From: Bacteroidaceae bacterium
Lineage (GTDB): Bacteria; Bacteroidota; Bacteroidia; Bacteroidales; Bacteroidaceae
NCBI GenBank assembly: GCA_016291905.1
Contig: JAEEZS010000067.1
Span: 71,926-135,925, forward strand
DNA: 64,000 bases
Direction of reading: 5' to 3'
Position numbers and translations under genes: made by a program. Shown here piece after piece: positions 8,523 through 16,547 of this stretch. The notes under the pieces were generated by a model. The model saw only the letters and a list, made by a program, of their open reading frames with translations. It made no database searches and was not told the DNA's origin. The stretch's first letter is position 1. Every line of letters begins with the position of its first letter.

Positions 8523-9074
8523 TCAGAACGGGCCGCCGAAGCCTCCGAATCCGCCAAATCCTCCGAAGTCGAAAGGAGGGCCGTCGAAGGGCTGTCCCTG
8601 AGGATTCTCACCTTCTTGAGCCTGCTTGGCTGCCTTGCGGGCGCGGGCTATGGCGTCGGCATTGCTGGGGCGGTGTACCCACACGGCGTGGTGGCATTCG
8701 GAGATGCTGTTGAAGCCTGTGCGGATGCGGGTGCCCGTGCTGTCGTTGATGATGACGTAGGCACGGGGGCCTAAAAGTCCGCGGCGCTCGATGGTGAGAT
8801 TTTCGGTGAGGTGTGCCTTGTCGCCCCACTTGCAGTTGCGGCTGAACTGCTTCATCTCGGCGAGCTTATAGAATACCTCTTCATAGTCGCCACTGAGGAT
8901 GATATTGCCAGGCTTGCCGAACTCGTAATAGATGACAGAGTCGTTCGTGGCCTCCATCTCGACGGTGGTGCCGGTGAAGAGACTGCGGTTGATGCGGGTG
9001 TGGGCGGGCTGCGCGCTCAGGTGAAGTCCTGCCGCGAGGAGTATGAGAAGGAGGAGGGAGTGTTTCATGCGCAA
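8523..9074 (-). CDS. Secreted hypothetical protein with Gly-Phe-rich C terminus
   Basis: 183 residues. A signal peptide (KHSLLLLILLAAGLHLSAQ, cut after SAQ) sends it to the periplasm or beyond. The middle, about residues 30-140, is a mixed polar domain with no family I recognise (AYVIINDSTGTRIRTGFNS). The last 20 residues are almost only Gly, Phe and Pro (FDFGGFGGFGGFGGPF). ATG at 9074 or the second ATG two codons later could be the start. A possible promoter reads TACTTTCG on the minus strand (9098-9105). It faces two small membrane genes across a shared terminator and follows the tRNA pair on the same strand, but a tRNA terminator separates them. Confidence 0.75.
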   Translation of the reverse strand: MRMKHSLLLLILLAAGLHLSAQPAHTRINRSLFTGTTVEMEATNDSVIYYEFGKPGNIILSGDYEEVFYKLAEMKQFSRNCKWGDKAHLTENLTIERRGLLGPRAYVIINDSTGTRIRTGFNSISECHHAVWVHRPSNADAIARARKAAKQAQEGENPQGQPFDGPPFDFGGFGGFGGFGGPF

Positions 9075-9138
9075 TATTGTTTATTTGAATGACGGCGCGA
9101 AAGTAGGTGATATTTTTGAACTTTCCAAGTAAAACGGC

Positions 9139-9172
9139 AAAAAAACATCTTCCAGCCGTTGACAGGAAGATG
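9139..9172 (-). terminator. Terminator of the tRNA-Ser/tRNA-Glu unit
   Basis: Read on the minus strand, CATCTTCC (9172-9165) pairs with GGAAGATG (9153-9146), followed directly by TTTTTTTGCC. A classic stem plus T-run, 28 bases beyond the tRNA-Glu 3' end. Confidence 0.85.
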
Positions 9173-9199
9173 ATTTCTCTTTTTGTTTCGTTTACCTTG

Positions 9200-9272
9200 T
9201 AGCGCCTACGGGATTCGAACCCGTGTACCCGGCGTGAGAGGCCGGTATCCTAGACCCCTAGATGAAAGCGCC
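9200..9272 (-). tRNA. tRNA-Glu (anticodon CUC)
   Basis: 73 bases. Acceptor GGCGCTT pairs with AGGCGCT using two G-U pairs; anticodon stem CCGGC/GCCGG closes the loop CTCTCAC, giving CUC; T arm ACGGG-TTCGAAT-CCCGT. The discriminator is A and no CCA is encoded. It is 36 bases downstream of tRNA-Ser and shares its promoter and terminator. Confidence 0.95.
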
Positions 9273-9308
9273 ATAGGTGCAAAAAGGTTTCCTTCGCCCG
9301 CTCCTCTG

Positions 9309-9395
9309 CGGAAGCTGGGGGATTCGAACCCCCGGTACGGTAACCCGTACGGCAGTTTAGCAAACTGCTGGTTTCAGCCACTCACCCAAACTTCC
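9309..9395 (-). tRNA. tRNA-Ser (anticodon GCU)
   Basis: 87 bases including the discriminator G. Acceptor GGAAGTT pairs with AGCTTCC; anticodon stem GCAGT/ACTGC holds the loop TTGCTAA, giving GCU (reads AGC/AGU). A long variable arm (GTACGG...CCGTAC) marks a class II tRNA, as expected for serine. T arm GGGGG-TTCGAAT-CCCCC. No CCA is encoded. Confidence 0.95.
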
Positions 9396-9436
9396 AAACG
9401 GAGGTTCCGCTTACGCCTTAACCTTTTTTGCGGGTG

Positions 9437-9468
9437 CAAAGATAGGGCGACTTTTTGTTTCACGCAAC
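9437..9468 (-). promoter_or_regulatory. Promoter for the tRNA-Ser/tRNA-Glu unit
   Basis: On the minus strand TATCTTTG (9444-9437) is a perfect -7 box; 20 bases upstream is GTTG (9468-9465), one mismatch to TTTG. It is divergent from the promoter at 9505. Confidence 0.7.
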
Positions 9469-9504
9469 AAAAACGGGAAAAAAATTCGGTTTAGTGACAT
9501 TTTT

Positions 9505-9536
9505 TTTGTTTTTTCGCCCAGTGTGTGCTATCTTCG
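9505..9536 (+). promoter_or_regulatory. Promoter for the cupin-acyltransferase gene
   Basis: TTTG at 9505-9508, 20 bases, TATCTTCG at 9529-9536 (one mismatch). The ATG at 9557 lies about 20 bases on. This placement rules out the longer frame that opens at 9455. Confidence 0.75.
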
Positions 9537-9556
9537 CAGCGAAAACGAAGGTCATC

Positions 9557-10921
9557 ATGTCAACAAGTCAACAAGAGTCCATGCCGCGCGGGTGTCGTCT
9601 CATCCGTTTTCAGGAGTGTACCGACAGCCGTGGAAGCCTTGCCGTGGGCGAGACAAGGCACCAGATTCCGTTTGTGCCTGAGCGTGTGTTCTGGATTTAT
9701 GGTGTGCCCGAAGGGCAGGCGAGGGGAGAGCACAGTCACAACGAGTGCAGCGAGGTTATCGTGCCTGTGTGCGGTGCTTTTGATTTGCTGGTTGACGACG
9801 GCGAGCGTCGCCTGACGGTGCGCATGGATTCGCCCCTGACGGGTATCCTCATCCCCCCCTCGGTGTGGTGCCGGCTTGAGAGCTTCGCCCCAGGTACTGT
9901 GTGCGTGGTGTTTGCTTCGCACCCCTACAATGCTTCGGGCTATACGAACGACTATGCCGAGTACCACGCCGGTGTCGTCCACACCGTCCCGTACGATGAC
10001 ACGCACGCCGAGGAATGGAACGCCTTCGTCAGTACGTCGAAGAACGGCACGTTCCTCCTTGACCGTCGCTACATGGACTACCACGCCGACCGCTTCCACG
10101 ACTGCTCCCTTCTCTTTTATAAAAAAGGAGTGCTTATCGCCACCCTGCCCGCCAACTGGGTGGAGGAAGAGAACACCGTCTGCTCGCATGGTGGACTGAC
10201 GTACGGCGGACTGATACTCTCGCCTCACATCACGGCGGTGGAAGCGCTAGAGGTGTTCAGTTGTGCTATGGATTGGTTTCAAAAGACGCTTGGCGCCATG
10301 CGCTGGATCTATAAACCCATGCCTTACATTTACCATCGTCAGCCTGCAGAGGAAGATCTCTATGCCCTGTTCCGCGTGGGGGCTACGCTGCAGGGTCGCG
10401 CCATTTCGTCTGTCGTTGACATGAAGGACCGTCTGCCCATGCGCGAGCTGCGCCGAAGGGGGGCGAAAAAGGCTGCTGACGCGGGGATTACCTATACCGA
10501 GAGCACAAATTTCGCTGCTTTCTGGCCCATACTTGCCGGGGTGTTGCAGACGAAGCACGGACGAGCACCGGTGCATACGCTGGACGAAATAACGCTGCTC
10601 CACGAGCGCTTCCCTGAGAACATCCGCCTCTTCCTTGCCCTGCGCACGGACGGTGTGCCCATTGCCGGCACCGTCGTTTATGAGACGGAGCGTGTGGCGC
10701 ATGCGCAGTACATCGCTGCCTCTGACGAGGGTAGGGCGTTGGGAGCACTTGACGGGCTGTTCGGCTGGCTCATAGCCGAGTGCCTTGCCGACAAGGCATA
10801 CTTTGACTTCGGTATATCCACCGAGCAGGGGGGCACGTGGCTCAACGAGGGCTTGCAGTTCCAGAAGGAAGGTTTTGGAGCGCGAGCTGTGGTCTATGAT
10901 TCTTACGAAATCAAGTTTTGA
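9557..10921 (+). CDS. WxcM/FdtA-like cupin fused to a GNAT/FemAB-like acyltransferase
   Basis: 454 residues in two parts. Residues 1-135 match the sugar 3,4-ketoisomerase cupins (FdtA/QdtA/WxcM N-terminal type), which isomerise dTDP-4-keto-6-deoxyglucose; the cupin strand RGEHSHNECSEVI (57-69) and PPSVW (100-104) are visible. Residues 140-454 resemble FemAB/GNAT acyltransferases (FLLDRRYMDYHADRF, then YFDFGISTEQGGTWLNEGL near the end). WxcM proteins join isomerase and acyltransferase activities to make acylated amino sugars for surface glycans. Here the gene is isolated: no nucleotide-sugar or glycosyltransferase gene lies beside it. Start chosen because the promoter box ends at 9536. Confidence 0.8.
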   Translation: MSTSQQESMPRGCRLIRFQECTDSRGSLAVGETRHQIPFVPERVFWIYGVPEGQARGEHSHNECSEVIVPVCGAFDLLVDDGERRLTVRMDSPLTGILIPPSVWCRLESFAPGTVCVVFASHPYNASGYTNDYAEYHAGVVHTVPYDDTHAEEWNAFVSTSKNGTFLLDRRYMDYHADRFHDCSLLFYKKGVLIATLPANWVEEENTVCSHGGLTYGGLILSPHITAVEALEVFSCAMDWFQKTLGAMRWIYKPMPYIYHRQPAEEDLYALFRVGATLQGRAISSVVDMKDRLPMRELRRRGAKKAADAGITYTESTNFAAFWPILAGVLQTKHGRAPVHTLDEITLLHERFPENIRLFLALRTDGVPIAGTVVYETERVAHAQYIAASDEGRALGALDGLFGWLIAECLADKAYFDFGISTEQGGTWLNEGLQFQKEGFGARAVVYDSYEIKF

Positions 10922-10940
10922 CGTTTTTTTTGCCTGATTG

Positions 10941-10972
10941 TTTGCTTTAGCAAAAATTAAGCCGTATCTTTG
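10941..10972 (+). promoter_or_regulatory. Promoter for the first fasciclin lipoprotein gene
   Basis: TTTG at 10941-10944, exactly 20 bases, TATCTTTG at 10965-10972, a perfect match to the Bacteroidetes consensus. The gene starts at 11016. Confidence 0.85.
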
Positions 10973-11015
10973 CCCTCTGATTAAAACAGATAGTTTTAGG
11001 CAAAGTATCTAACCT

Positions 11016-13121
11016 ATGAAAAGACAGATTCTTTTATCCCTGCTGGGGCTTTTGTGCCTGACGGGATGTGTGGAGACGATTGACACGAGCAACCGCTATA
11101 CCTTCATGGGCGAAACGGTGGGCAGTTTTCTGGAGAAGAACGAGGACCTTTACGGCGATTTCAACTATATTCTTGATCGTGCCGGGCTGATGAGCCTACT
11201 GAAAGCCTACGGCTCGTACACATGTTTTGCCCCGACGAACGAGGCTGTGGAGCGCTACCTCGTCCAACAGGACAGTATCTATCGCGCCTCGCTGCTCCCT
11301 GGTTCACGCCGCGTGGTCTGGACGGGTATCACCTCGCCTAAGCTCGAAGATTTGACTGACTCGATGTGTGTCGTCATCGGCAATACCCACGTGTTGCCCA
11401 AGGGTTTCCTCACGACAGATATGGAAGGTGACGTGGTGCCTGCCATGAACCTCAACGACCGTTTCCTTACCATGAGCTTCGGCGTCGATGAAGACCTCCA
11501 CAGCGTCATGTATGTCAACGGCGCCAAACTGACGATCTATGATCAGGAGCAGGAGAACGGGGTAGTGCACACTGTGGCTGACGTCCTCAACCCCTCGACG
11601 AATACCGTGCCGACGCAGATTGCCGAGATGCCCTTCTTGAGCATCTTTTCCGATGCCCTTGCCCGTACGGGCCTTGAGGATTCGCTGCAGCTCTACAAGG
11701 ACGAGACTTATAAGGATGCCGACAAGTGGGCATCGAATGCCGACATGAACGGAGGTAAACTGCCTTATCCGCCCAATCGCTACTATGGCTATACCGCTTT
11801 CTGCGAGCCCGATAGCGTGTTCCATGCCAACGACATCTGGAACATCGACGACCTCTATGCCAAGTGCAGGCAGTGGTACCCCAACGCCACAGACCCCGAC
11901 TTCCACAGCGAGAATAATGCCCTTTGGCAGTTTGTCGCCTATCATTTGCTCAACTACCATTTGCTCTACACCCGTCTGGTGTGCTATAACATTGTGGGCA
12001 AGGCAGGTTCTACTTCTTACAAGTCTGAGAATCACTTTCCGCGCACGGCTGATCGTTATGAACACTACGAAACGTTACAGGGCACAATGATAAAAATCAT
12101 GATGCCGCGCAGCAGCGAGATTGTGGGCACAGACCAGAACGGCGTTATGCGAGATTACCGAAACACCATCTTCTTAAATTACTCGAAGGAGGTCTCGCGC
12201 AACAGTGTACTCGTGAATCCTTTCGACGTCACAGTACCCTCGAGGACAAGTGGGCAGCAAATACCCCTCAACATCCGCATTATGGACCCCTCGGAGGTAT
12301 TAGCTGACACCGCGCGCTACCCAGGCTTCTCGCAAGAGGCTCTTAACGGCTCCATCCACCTCATTGACCATCTGCTCATTTACGATGAGGACGTCATGGC
12401 AGGCTATGTCCTCAACAGCGTCATCCGCATCGACTATAGCGCTTTGGTGCCTGAGCTGACAAACAACCACCTCCGTTTCTACGACGGCACGGCGGGGTAC
12501 ACATTCGTGTCGGATGCGGGCTTCTTCATCCCCAACGGCTACAGCAAATACGTGAAGGTATTTAGCGACGAGTGCCGCCTCTCGTATTTGGTGCCGCGTG
12601 ACGGCTTTGACGAGTACATGGCCGATCTCTGTATCTGTAAGGGGCAGTTCGACTTTGCTTACCGCCTGCCCCGTGTGCCGCCAGGGACGTACGAGATTCG
12701 CATCAGTTATATCGGTGGTGGCGACCGAGGCATCGTGCAGTTCTATGTTGACAACGAGATTACTGGTATCCCTGTGGATAACCGTATCTATGCCGACAAT
12801 CCCCGTATCGGATACGTGGCTGACAACCTTACCGATGACAATGGTGTGGCTAACGACAAGCAGATGAAGAACCGTGGCTACCTTAAACTACCTACAGGAT
12901 ACTATGCGCCTTACGTGGGTGGTGTGGCTCGCAAATATACCCACGGCGTGCGTCTTGTCGTCACGACGAAGTATCTGAATAGGGAACCCCATTGGATTCG
13001 TATAAAGAACGTCCATGATACCGACAGCGGTTCGGACTTCTACAATCACGATTTTATTGAGCTTGTCCCTGTCAGCTGGCTCCGTCGCGAGGATGTTTCC
13101 GTCGAAGAACAGCGGCTTTAA
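11016..13121 (+). CDS. FAS1 (fasciclin) domain surface lipoprotein, copy 1
   Basis: 701 residues with a lipoprotein signal peptide (LLSLLGLLCLTGC, lipid on Cys18). Residues about 25-190 form a fasciclin-type domain (GSYTCFAPTNEAVERYL is the typical FAS1 'FAPtd.A' block); about 205-475 looks like a second, larger FAS1-like unit ending IHLIDHLLIYDEDV; the last 200 residues appear beta-rich. FAS1 domains bind proteins or glycans and mediate adhesion; in Bacteroidetes such lipoproteins often accompany SusC/SusD genes, but none is adjacent here. The next gene is a full-length paralogue with long identical blocks. It has its own perfect promoter. Confidence 0.85.
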   Translation: MKRQILLSLLGLLCLTGCVETIDTSNRYTFMGETVGSFLEKNEDLYGDFNYILDRAGLMSLLKAYGSYTCFAPTNEAVERYLVQQDSIYRASLLPGSRRVVWTGITSPKLEDLTDSMCVVIGNTHVLPKGFLTTDMEGDVVPAMNLNDRFLTMSFGVDEDLHSVMYVNGAKLTIYDQEQENGVVHTVADVLNPSTNTVPTQIAEMPFLSIFSDALARTGLEDSLQLYKDETYKDADKWASNADMNGGKLPYPPNRYYGYTAFCEPDSVFHANDIWNIDDLYAKCRQWYPNATDPDFHSENNALWQFVAYHLLNYHLLYTRLVCYNIVGKAGSTSYKSENHFPRTADRYEHYETLQGTMIKIMMPRSSEIVGTDQNGVMRDYRNTIFLNYSKEVSRNSVLVNPFDVTVPSRTSGQQIPLNIRIMDPSEVLADTARYPGFSQEALNGSIHLIDHLLIYDEDVMAGYVLNSVIRIDYSALVPELTNNHLRFYDGTAGYTFVSDAGFFIPNGYSKYVKVFSDECRLSYLVPRDGFDEYMADLCICKGQFDFAYRLPRVPPGTYEIRISYIGGGDRGIVQFYVDNEITGIPVDNRIYADNPRIGYVADNLTDDNGVANDKQMKNRGYLKLPTGYYAPYVGGVARKYTHGVRLVVTTKYLNREPHWIRIKNVHDTDSGSDFYNHDFIELVPVSWLRREDVSVEEQRL

Positions 13122-13182
13122 AAGTTTATAGTCTATTGACTACTGATTTCCGACCAAGAATTACAAAAATTTTCTTTTTTTA

Positions 13183-13214
13183 TTTGTTTGTTTGTTTTTT
13201 CTGTGTTATTTTTG
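13183..13214 (+). promoter_or_regulatory. Promoter for the second fasciclin lipoprotein gene
   Basis: TTTG at 13183-13186, 20 bases, TATTTTTG at 13207-13214, a perfect consensus. The gene starts at 13277. Confidence 0.8.
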
Positions 13215-13276
13215 CAGCATGAAAGAAAAGAAGGCAAAAGCTTCTGCTGAAAAAGAACGTTAAAAACAAATATAAT

Positions 13277-15400
13277 ATGAAAAAAAACACATCATTACGG
13301 AACGGCTTTATTGCCTTGATGGTGTCGTGCTTGGTGCTTTCCGCTTGTAAAGAGGATATTGACACCAGTAATCGTTACACTTTCATGGGTGAAACAATCG
13401 GAAGTTTCCTTGAAAAACACGAAGATCTCTACAGTGACTACAACTACATCCTCAATCGTTCGGGTATGATGAGTCTGCTGAAGGCCTATGGTTCCTACAC
13501 CTGTTTTGCCCCGACGAACGAGGCTGTGGAGCGTTATCTTTTCCAGCAGGACAGTATCTACCGTGCCTCTTTGGGTACTCCCAAGGTGGTTTGGACGGGT
13601 ATCACCTCGCCCGTACTTGAGGACCTCTCCGACTCCATGTGCACCGTTATCTCCAACACCCACATTTTGGCGCAAGCTTTCCTCACCACCGAGATGGAAG
13701 GAGACGTCGTGCCTGCCATGAATCTCAACGATCGTTTTCTTACTATGAGCTTTGGTGTTGATGAAGACCTCCATAGTATCATGTATATTAATGGTGCTCG
13801 TCTGACAGTCTACGATCAGGAACAGGAGAACGGTGTCATCCACACGGTGGCCGACGTCCTCAACCCCTCAACGAACACCCTGCCGACGCAGATTGCCGAT
13901 ATGCCCTTCCTCAGCATCTTTTCCGACGCGCTGGTAAGGACTCGCCTCGATGATGACCTGCAGCTCTATAAAGACGATAGCTACACCGATGCCGATAAGA
14001 TTGCCAGGAATGCTGATATGAGCAATAACCCGGTGCCTTATCCCCCCAGCCGTTACTATGGCTATACCGCTTTCTGCGAGACTGACAGCGTGTTCCATGC
14101 CAACGGCATTTGGAACATCGATGACCTCTACGCCAAGTGCAAGCTATGGTATCCTGATCCTAACGAGAGCCCCGACTTTACCAGCGAACACAATGCCCTC
14201 TGGAAGTTCATGGCCTATCACCTGCTTGATTGGCACCTACTCTACACCCGCCTGGTATTCTATAACCTAAGCGGAAGAGCCAATGGCGTCTCTTTCAAAT
14301 CCGAGAACCATTTCTCGAAGTATTCCGACCGCTTTGAATACTACGAGACCAAGCTGGGCACCATGGTCAAGATCATGATTCCCCGCAGCGCCGATATCAG
14401 CGGTATTACTCCTGACGGCAAGATGCGCGAATACCGCAACACCATCTTCCTCAACTACTCGAAGGAGATTTCGCGCAACAGCGTTCCTGCAGACCCGTGG
14501 AACGTCACTGTGCCGTCGAAGTCAACCGGACAGCAAATACCCGTCAACGTCCGCATTCTCGATCCCACCGAGTGTCTGGCCGACACCGTTCACTATCCCA
14601 AGTTCTTGCAGGAGGCTCTCAACGGCTCCATTCACCTACTTGACAACCTGCTCATCTACGACGATGATGTGATGGCCGGCTACGTGCTCAACAACATCAT
14701 TCGTATCGACTGGTCCGCTGTTATTCCCGAACTGACCAACAACCACCTCCGCTGGTACGACGGTACGGCCGGTTACCAGTTTGCGGGAGGAGGCTCTGGC
14801 TTCTTCATCCCCGATGGATATAGCAAGCACGTCCGTATTTACTCCGATGAGTGCAAACTCTCCTACTATATGCCGAATGACGGTTGGGACGAATATGAAG
14901 GTGATCTGCTCACCTGCCGAGGACAGTACGACTTTGCCTATCGTCTGCCCCGTGTACCGCCAGGGACGTATGAGATTCGTGTCAGCTCCATCAATGAGCC
15001 GGAGCGAGGCGTCGTGCAGTACTATGTCGACGGCGAAGTCACCGGCATCCCCAAGGATAACCGTATTTATGCCACCAACCCCCGTATCGGCTACATTCCA
15101 GACGCCCAAACCGATGACAACGGCGTGGCCAACGACAAGGAAATGAAGAACCGCGGCTACCTGAAACTGCCCATCAGTTACTGGTCGGTTCGTGAAGGTG
15201 GCGCAGCACGTAAATACGATCATGGTGTCCGCATCGTGCTCACTACCAAGTACCTGTCGGGTGAAACTCACTGGCTCCGCATGAAAAACGTCAACGACAA
15301 TCCTACCGCCAACGAGTACCTCAACCACGACTATTTCGAGCTCGTCCCCGTCAGCTGGCTGCGTCGCGAGGACATTTCTCTCGATGAAAAGCGTCAATAA
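13277..15400 (+). CDS. FAS1 (fasciclin) domain surface lipoprotein, copy 2
   Basis: 707 residues, collinear with the gene 155 bases upstream. The lipoprotein signal ends VLSAC. After it, IDTSNRYTFMGET is identical to copy 1, and GSYTCFAPTNEAVERYL marks the first FAS1 domain. Differences cluster in the mature N-terminal segment, around the NGGKLPYPPN/SNNPVPYPPS loop and in the C-terminal beta region (SYWSVREGGAARKY versus GYYAPYVGGVARKY). Two copies with separate promoters suggest independent expression or diverged binding partners. The endonuclease-like gene begins 8 bases after its stop and may be cotranscribed. Confidence 0.85.
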   Translation: MKKNTSLRNGFIALMVSCLVLSACKEDIDTSNRYTFMGETIGSFLEKHEDLYSDYNYILNRSGMMSLLKAYGSYTCFAPTNEAVERYLFQQDSIYRASLGTPKVVWTGITSPVLEDLSDSMCTVISNTHILAQAFLTTEMEGDVVPAMNLNDRFLTMSFGVDEDLHSIMYINGARLTVYDQEQENGVIHTVADVLNPSTNTLPTQIADMPFLSIFSDALVRTRLDDDLQLYKDDSYTDADKIARNADMSNNPVPYPPSRYYGYTAFCETDSVFHANGIWNIDDLYAKCKLWYPDPNESPDFTSEHNALWKFMAYHLLDWHLLYTRLVFYNLSGRANGVSFKSENHFSKYSDRFEYYETKLGTMVKIMIPRSADISGITPDGKMREYRNTIFLNYSKEISRNSVPADPWNVTVPSKSTGQQIPVNVRILDPTECLADTVHYPKFLQEALNGSIHLLDNLLIYDDDVMAGYVLNNIIRIDWSAVIPELTNNHLRWYDGTAGYQFAGGGSGFFIPDGYSKHVRIYSDECKLSYYMPNDGWDEYEGDLLTCRGQYDFAYRLPRVPPGTYEIRVSSINEPERGVVQYYVDGEVTGIPKDNRIYATNPRIGYIPDAQTDDNGVANDKEMKNRGYLKLPISYWSVREGGAARKYDHGVRIVLTTKYLSGETHWLRMKNVNDNPTANEYLNHDYFELVPVSWLRREDISLDEKRQ

Positions 15401-15408
15401 TAAGAACA

Positions 15409-16437
15409 GTGATTAGCGTACAGCGAACAGCGCTGATACTACTTTCCGGTTTATGGCTCCTTTTGTCCCTTGTGGCACAGAGGGAGCCTTCTCTTCGTTT
15501 TCGCATAGCATTCTACAACGTAGAAAATCTGTTTGATTGTCATCACGACAGCCTGAAGGACGACATCCAATATCTTCCCGAGGGGAAGCGTCAATGGACG
15601 TTCTCGCGCTATTGGCAGAAGCAACGCCATATTGCCGAAGTGATAGCTTCAATAGGTGATGAGGCCGCCCCTGCATTAGTTGGGTTTTGCGAGGTGGAGA
15701 ATGACAGCACGCTTTTCGACCTCACCCGTCGTTCCCCTTTGCGCACAGCAGGGTATCGTTACGTCACTACCCACGGTGATGATCCGCGTGGTATTGATGT
15801 GGCACTTCTCTACCGTCCCTCCCTCTTCCGACTGTTTGACGCTGCTGAATATCCTGTGCCTGTGCAAACCCTCAACAACGACGCTCACGCTCGCCCGGTG
15901 CTTCATGTCAGTGGAATGATGCTCTCGGGCGATACGCTCGACGTCCTTGTCTGCCACTGGCCAAGCCGCCTGGGTGGAGCCCGCGCTTCTGAACCTTTGC
16001 GCAAACTTGCGGCTTCAGTGGTACAGCACCTCTGCGACTCTCTATACAATGTGCGTACGACGCCTCTCATCCTTGTTATGGGCGACTTCAACGAGTCGCC
16101 TAACGCTCCTGCCATCCTGCAGTTGGAAGAAAAAGCCCGTCTTGTCAACCTTGCCCGTCAGGCAAAACCGACATTTGAAAAAAAGGCATCCTCCTCTCGC
16201 ACCCCTTTCGGTACTTACCGTTACAAAGGACGCTGGGAGCAACTTGACCAAATGCTTGCTTCTCCCCTTTTGGCTGAGCGCCTTAAGCCCTTCTGTGTCT
16301 ACAACGCCCCATTCCTATTAGAGAAAGAGCCCCTCTATGGAGGCGTTCGGCCCTTCCGCACCTACAACGGCTATCGCTATAAAGGCGGCTATAGTGATCA
16401 CCTGCCTATCTATGTGGATTTGGAACTAACCTATTGA
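15409..16437 (+). CDS. Secreted endonuclease/exonuclease/phosphatase family protein
   Basis: 342 residues. The N terminus is a signal peptide (TALILLSGLWLLLSLVAQ). The mature part carries EEP-fold landmarks: IAFYNVENLFD (first catalytic Asn strand), VGFCEVEND (metal-binding Glu), VLVCHWPSRLGG, ILVMGDFNESP (catalytic Asp-Asn) and YSDHLPIYVDL (catalytic Asp-His). The family includes nucleases and phosphodiesterases; which substrate it cuts cannot be told, but export suggests extracellular nucleic acid or phosphate scavenging. No ATG is available before the signal peptide; GTG at 15409 is the best start. It follows the fasciclin gene by 8 bases and overlaps the non-coding leader of ileS. Confidence 0.8.
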   Translation: MISVQRTALILLSGLWLLLSLVAQREPSLRFRIAFYNVENLFDCHHDSLKDDIQYLPEGKRQWTFSRYWQKQRHIAEVIASIGDEAAPALVGFCEVENDSTLFDLTRRSPLRTAGYRYVTTHGDDPRGIDVALLYRPSLFRLFDAAEYPVPVQTLNNDAHARPVLHVSGMMLSGDTLDVLVCHWPSRLGGARASEPLRKLAASVVQHLCDSLYNVRTTPLILVMGDFNESPNAPAILQLEEKARLVNLARQAKPTFEKKASSSRTPFGTYRYKGRWEQLDQMLASPLLAERLKPFCVYNAPFLLEKEPLYGGVRPFRTYNGYRYKGGYSDHLPIYVDLELTY

Positions 16438-16480
16438 AGAAAGTTATTTTTCATAGGCAACCCCCAAATCTTCATTTTCT

Positions 16481-16512
16481 TTTGGTGGTTATGGGAAAAA
16501 TATGTAATTTTG
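16481..16512 (+). promoter_or_regulatory. Promoter for ileS
   Basis: TTTG at 16481-16484, 20 bases, TAATTTTG at 16505-16512 (perfect). It fixes the ileS start at 16548 rather than at any upstream ATG in the same frame. Confidence 0.85.
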
Positions 16513-16547
16513 CGGCTCAAAACGAAAACAATCTATTTTATCCGTTT

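Noticed and set aside
9455-9556. Longer N terminus for the cupin-acyltransferase
   Set aside because: The extension spans the promoter at 9505-9536, so it cannot be translated from that transcript.
16434-16547. Longer N terminus for IleRS
   Set aside because: A perfect promoter lies inside it (16481-16512) and the family start fits 16548.
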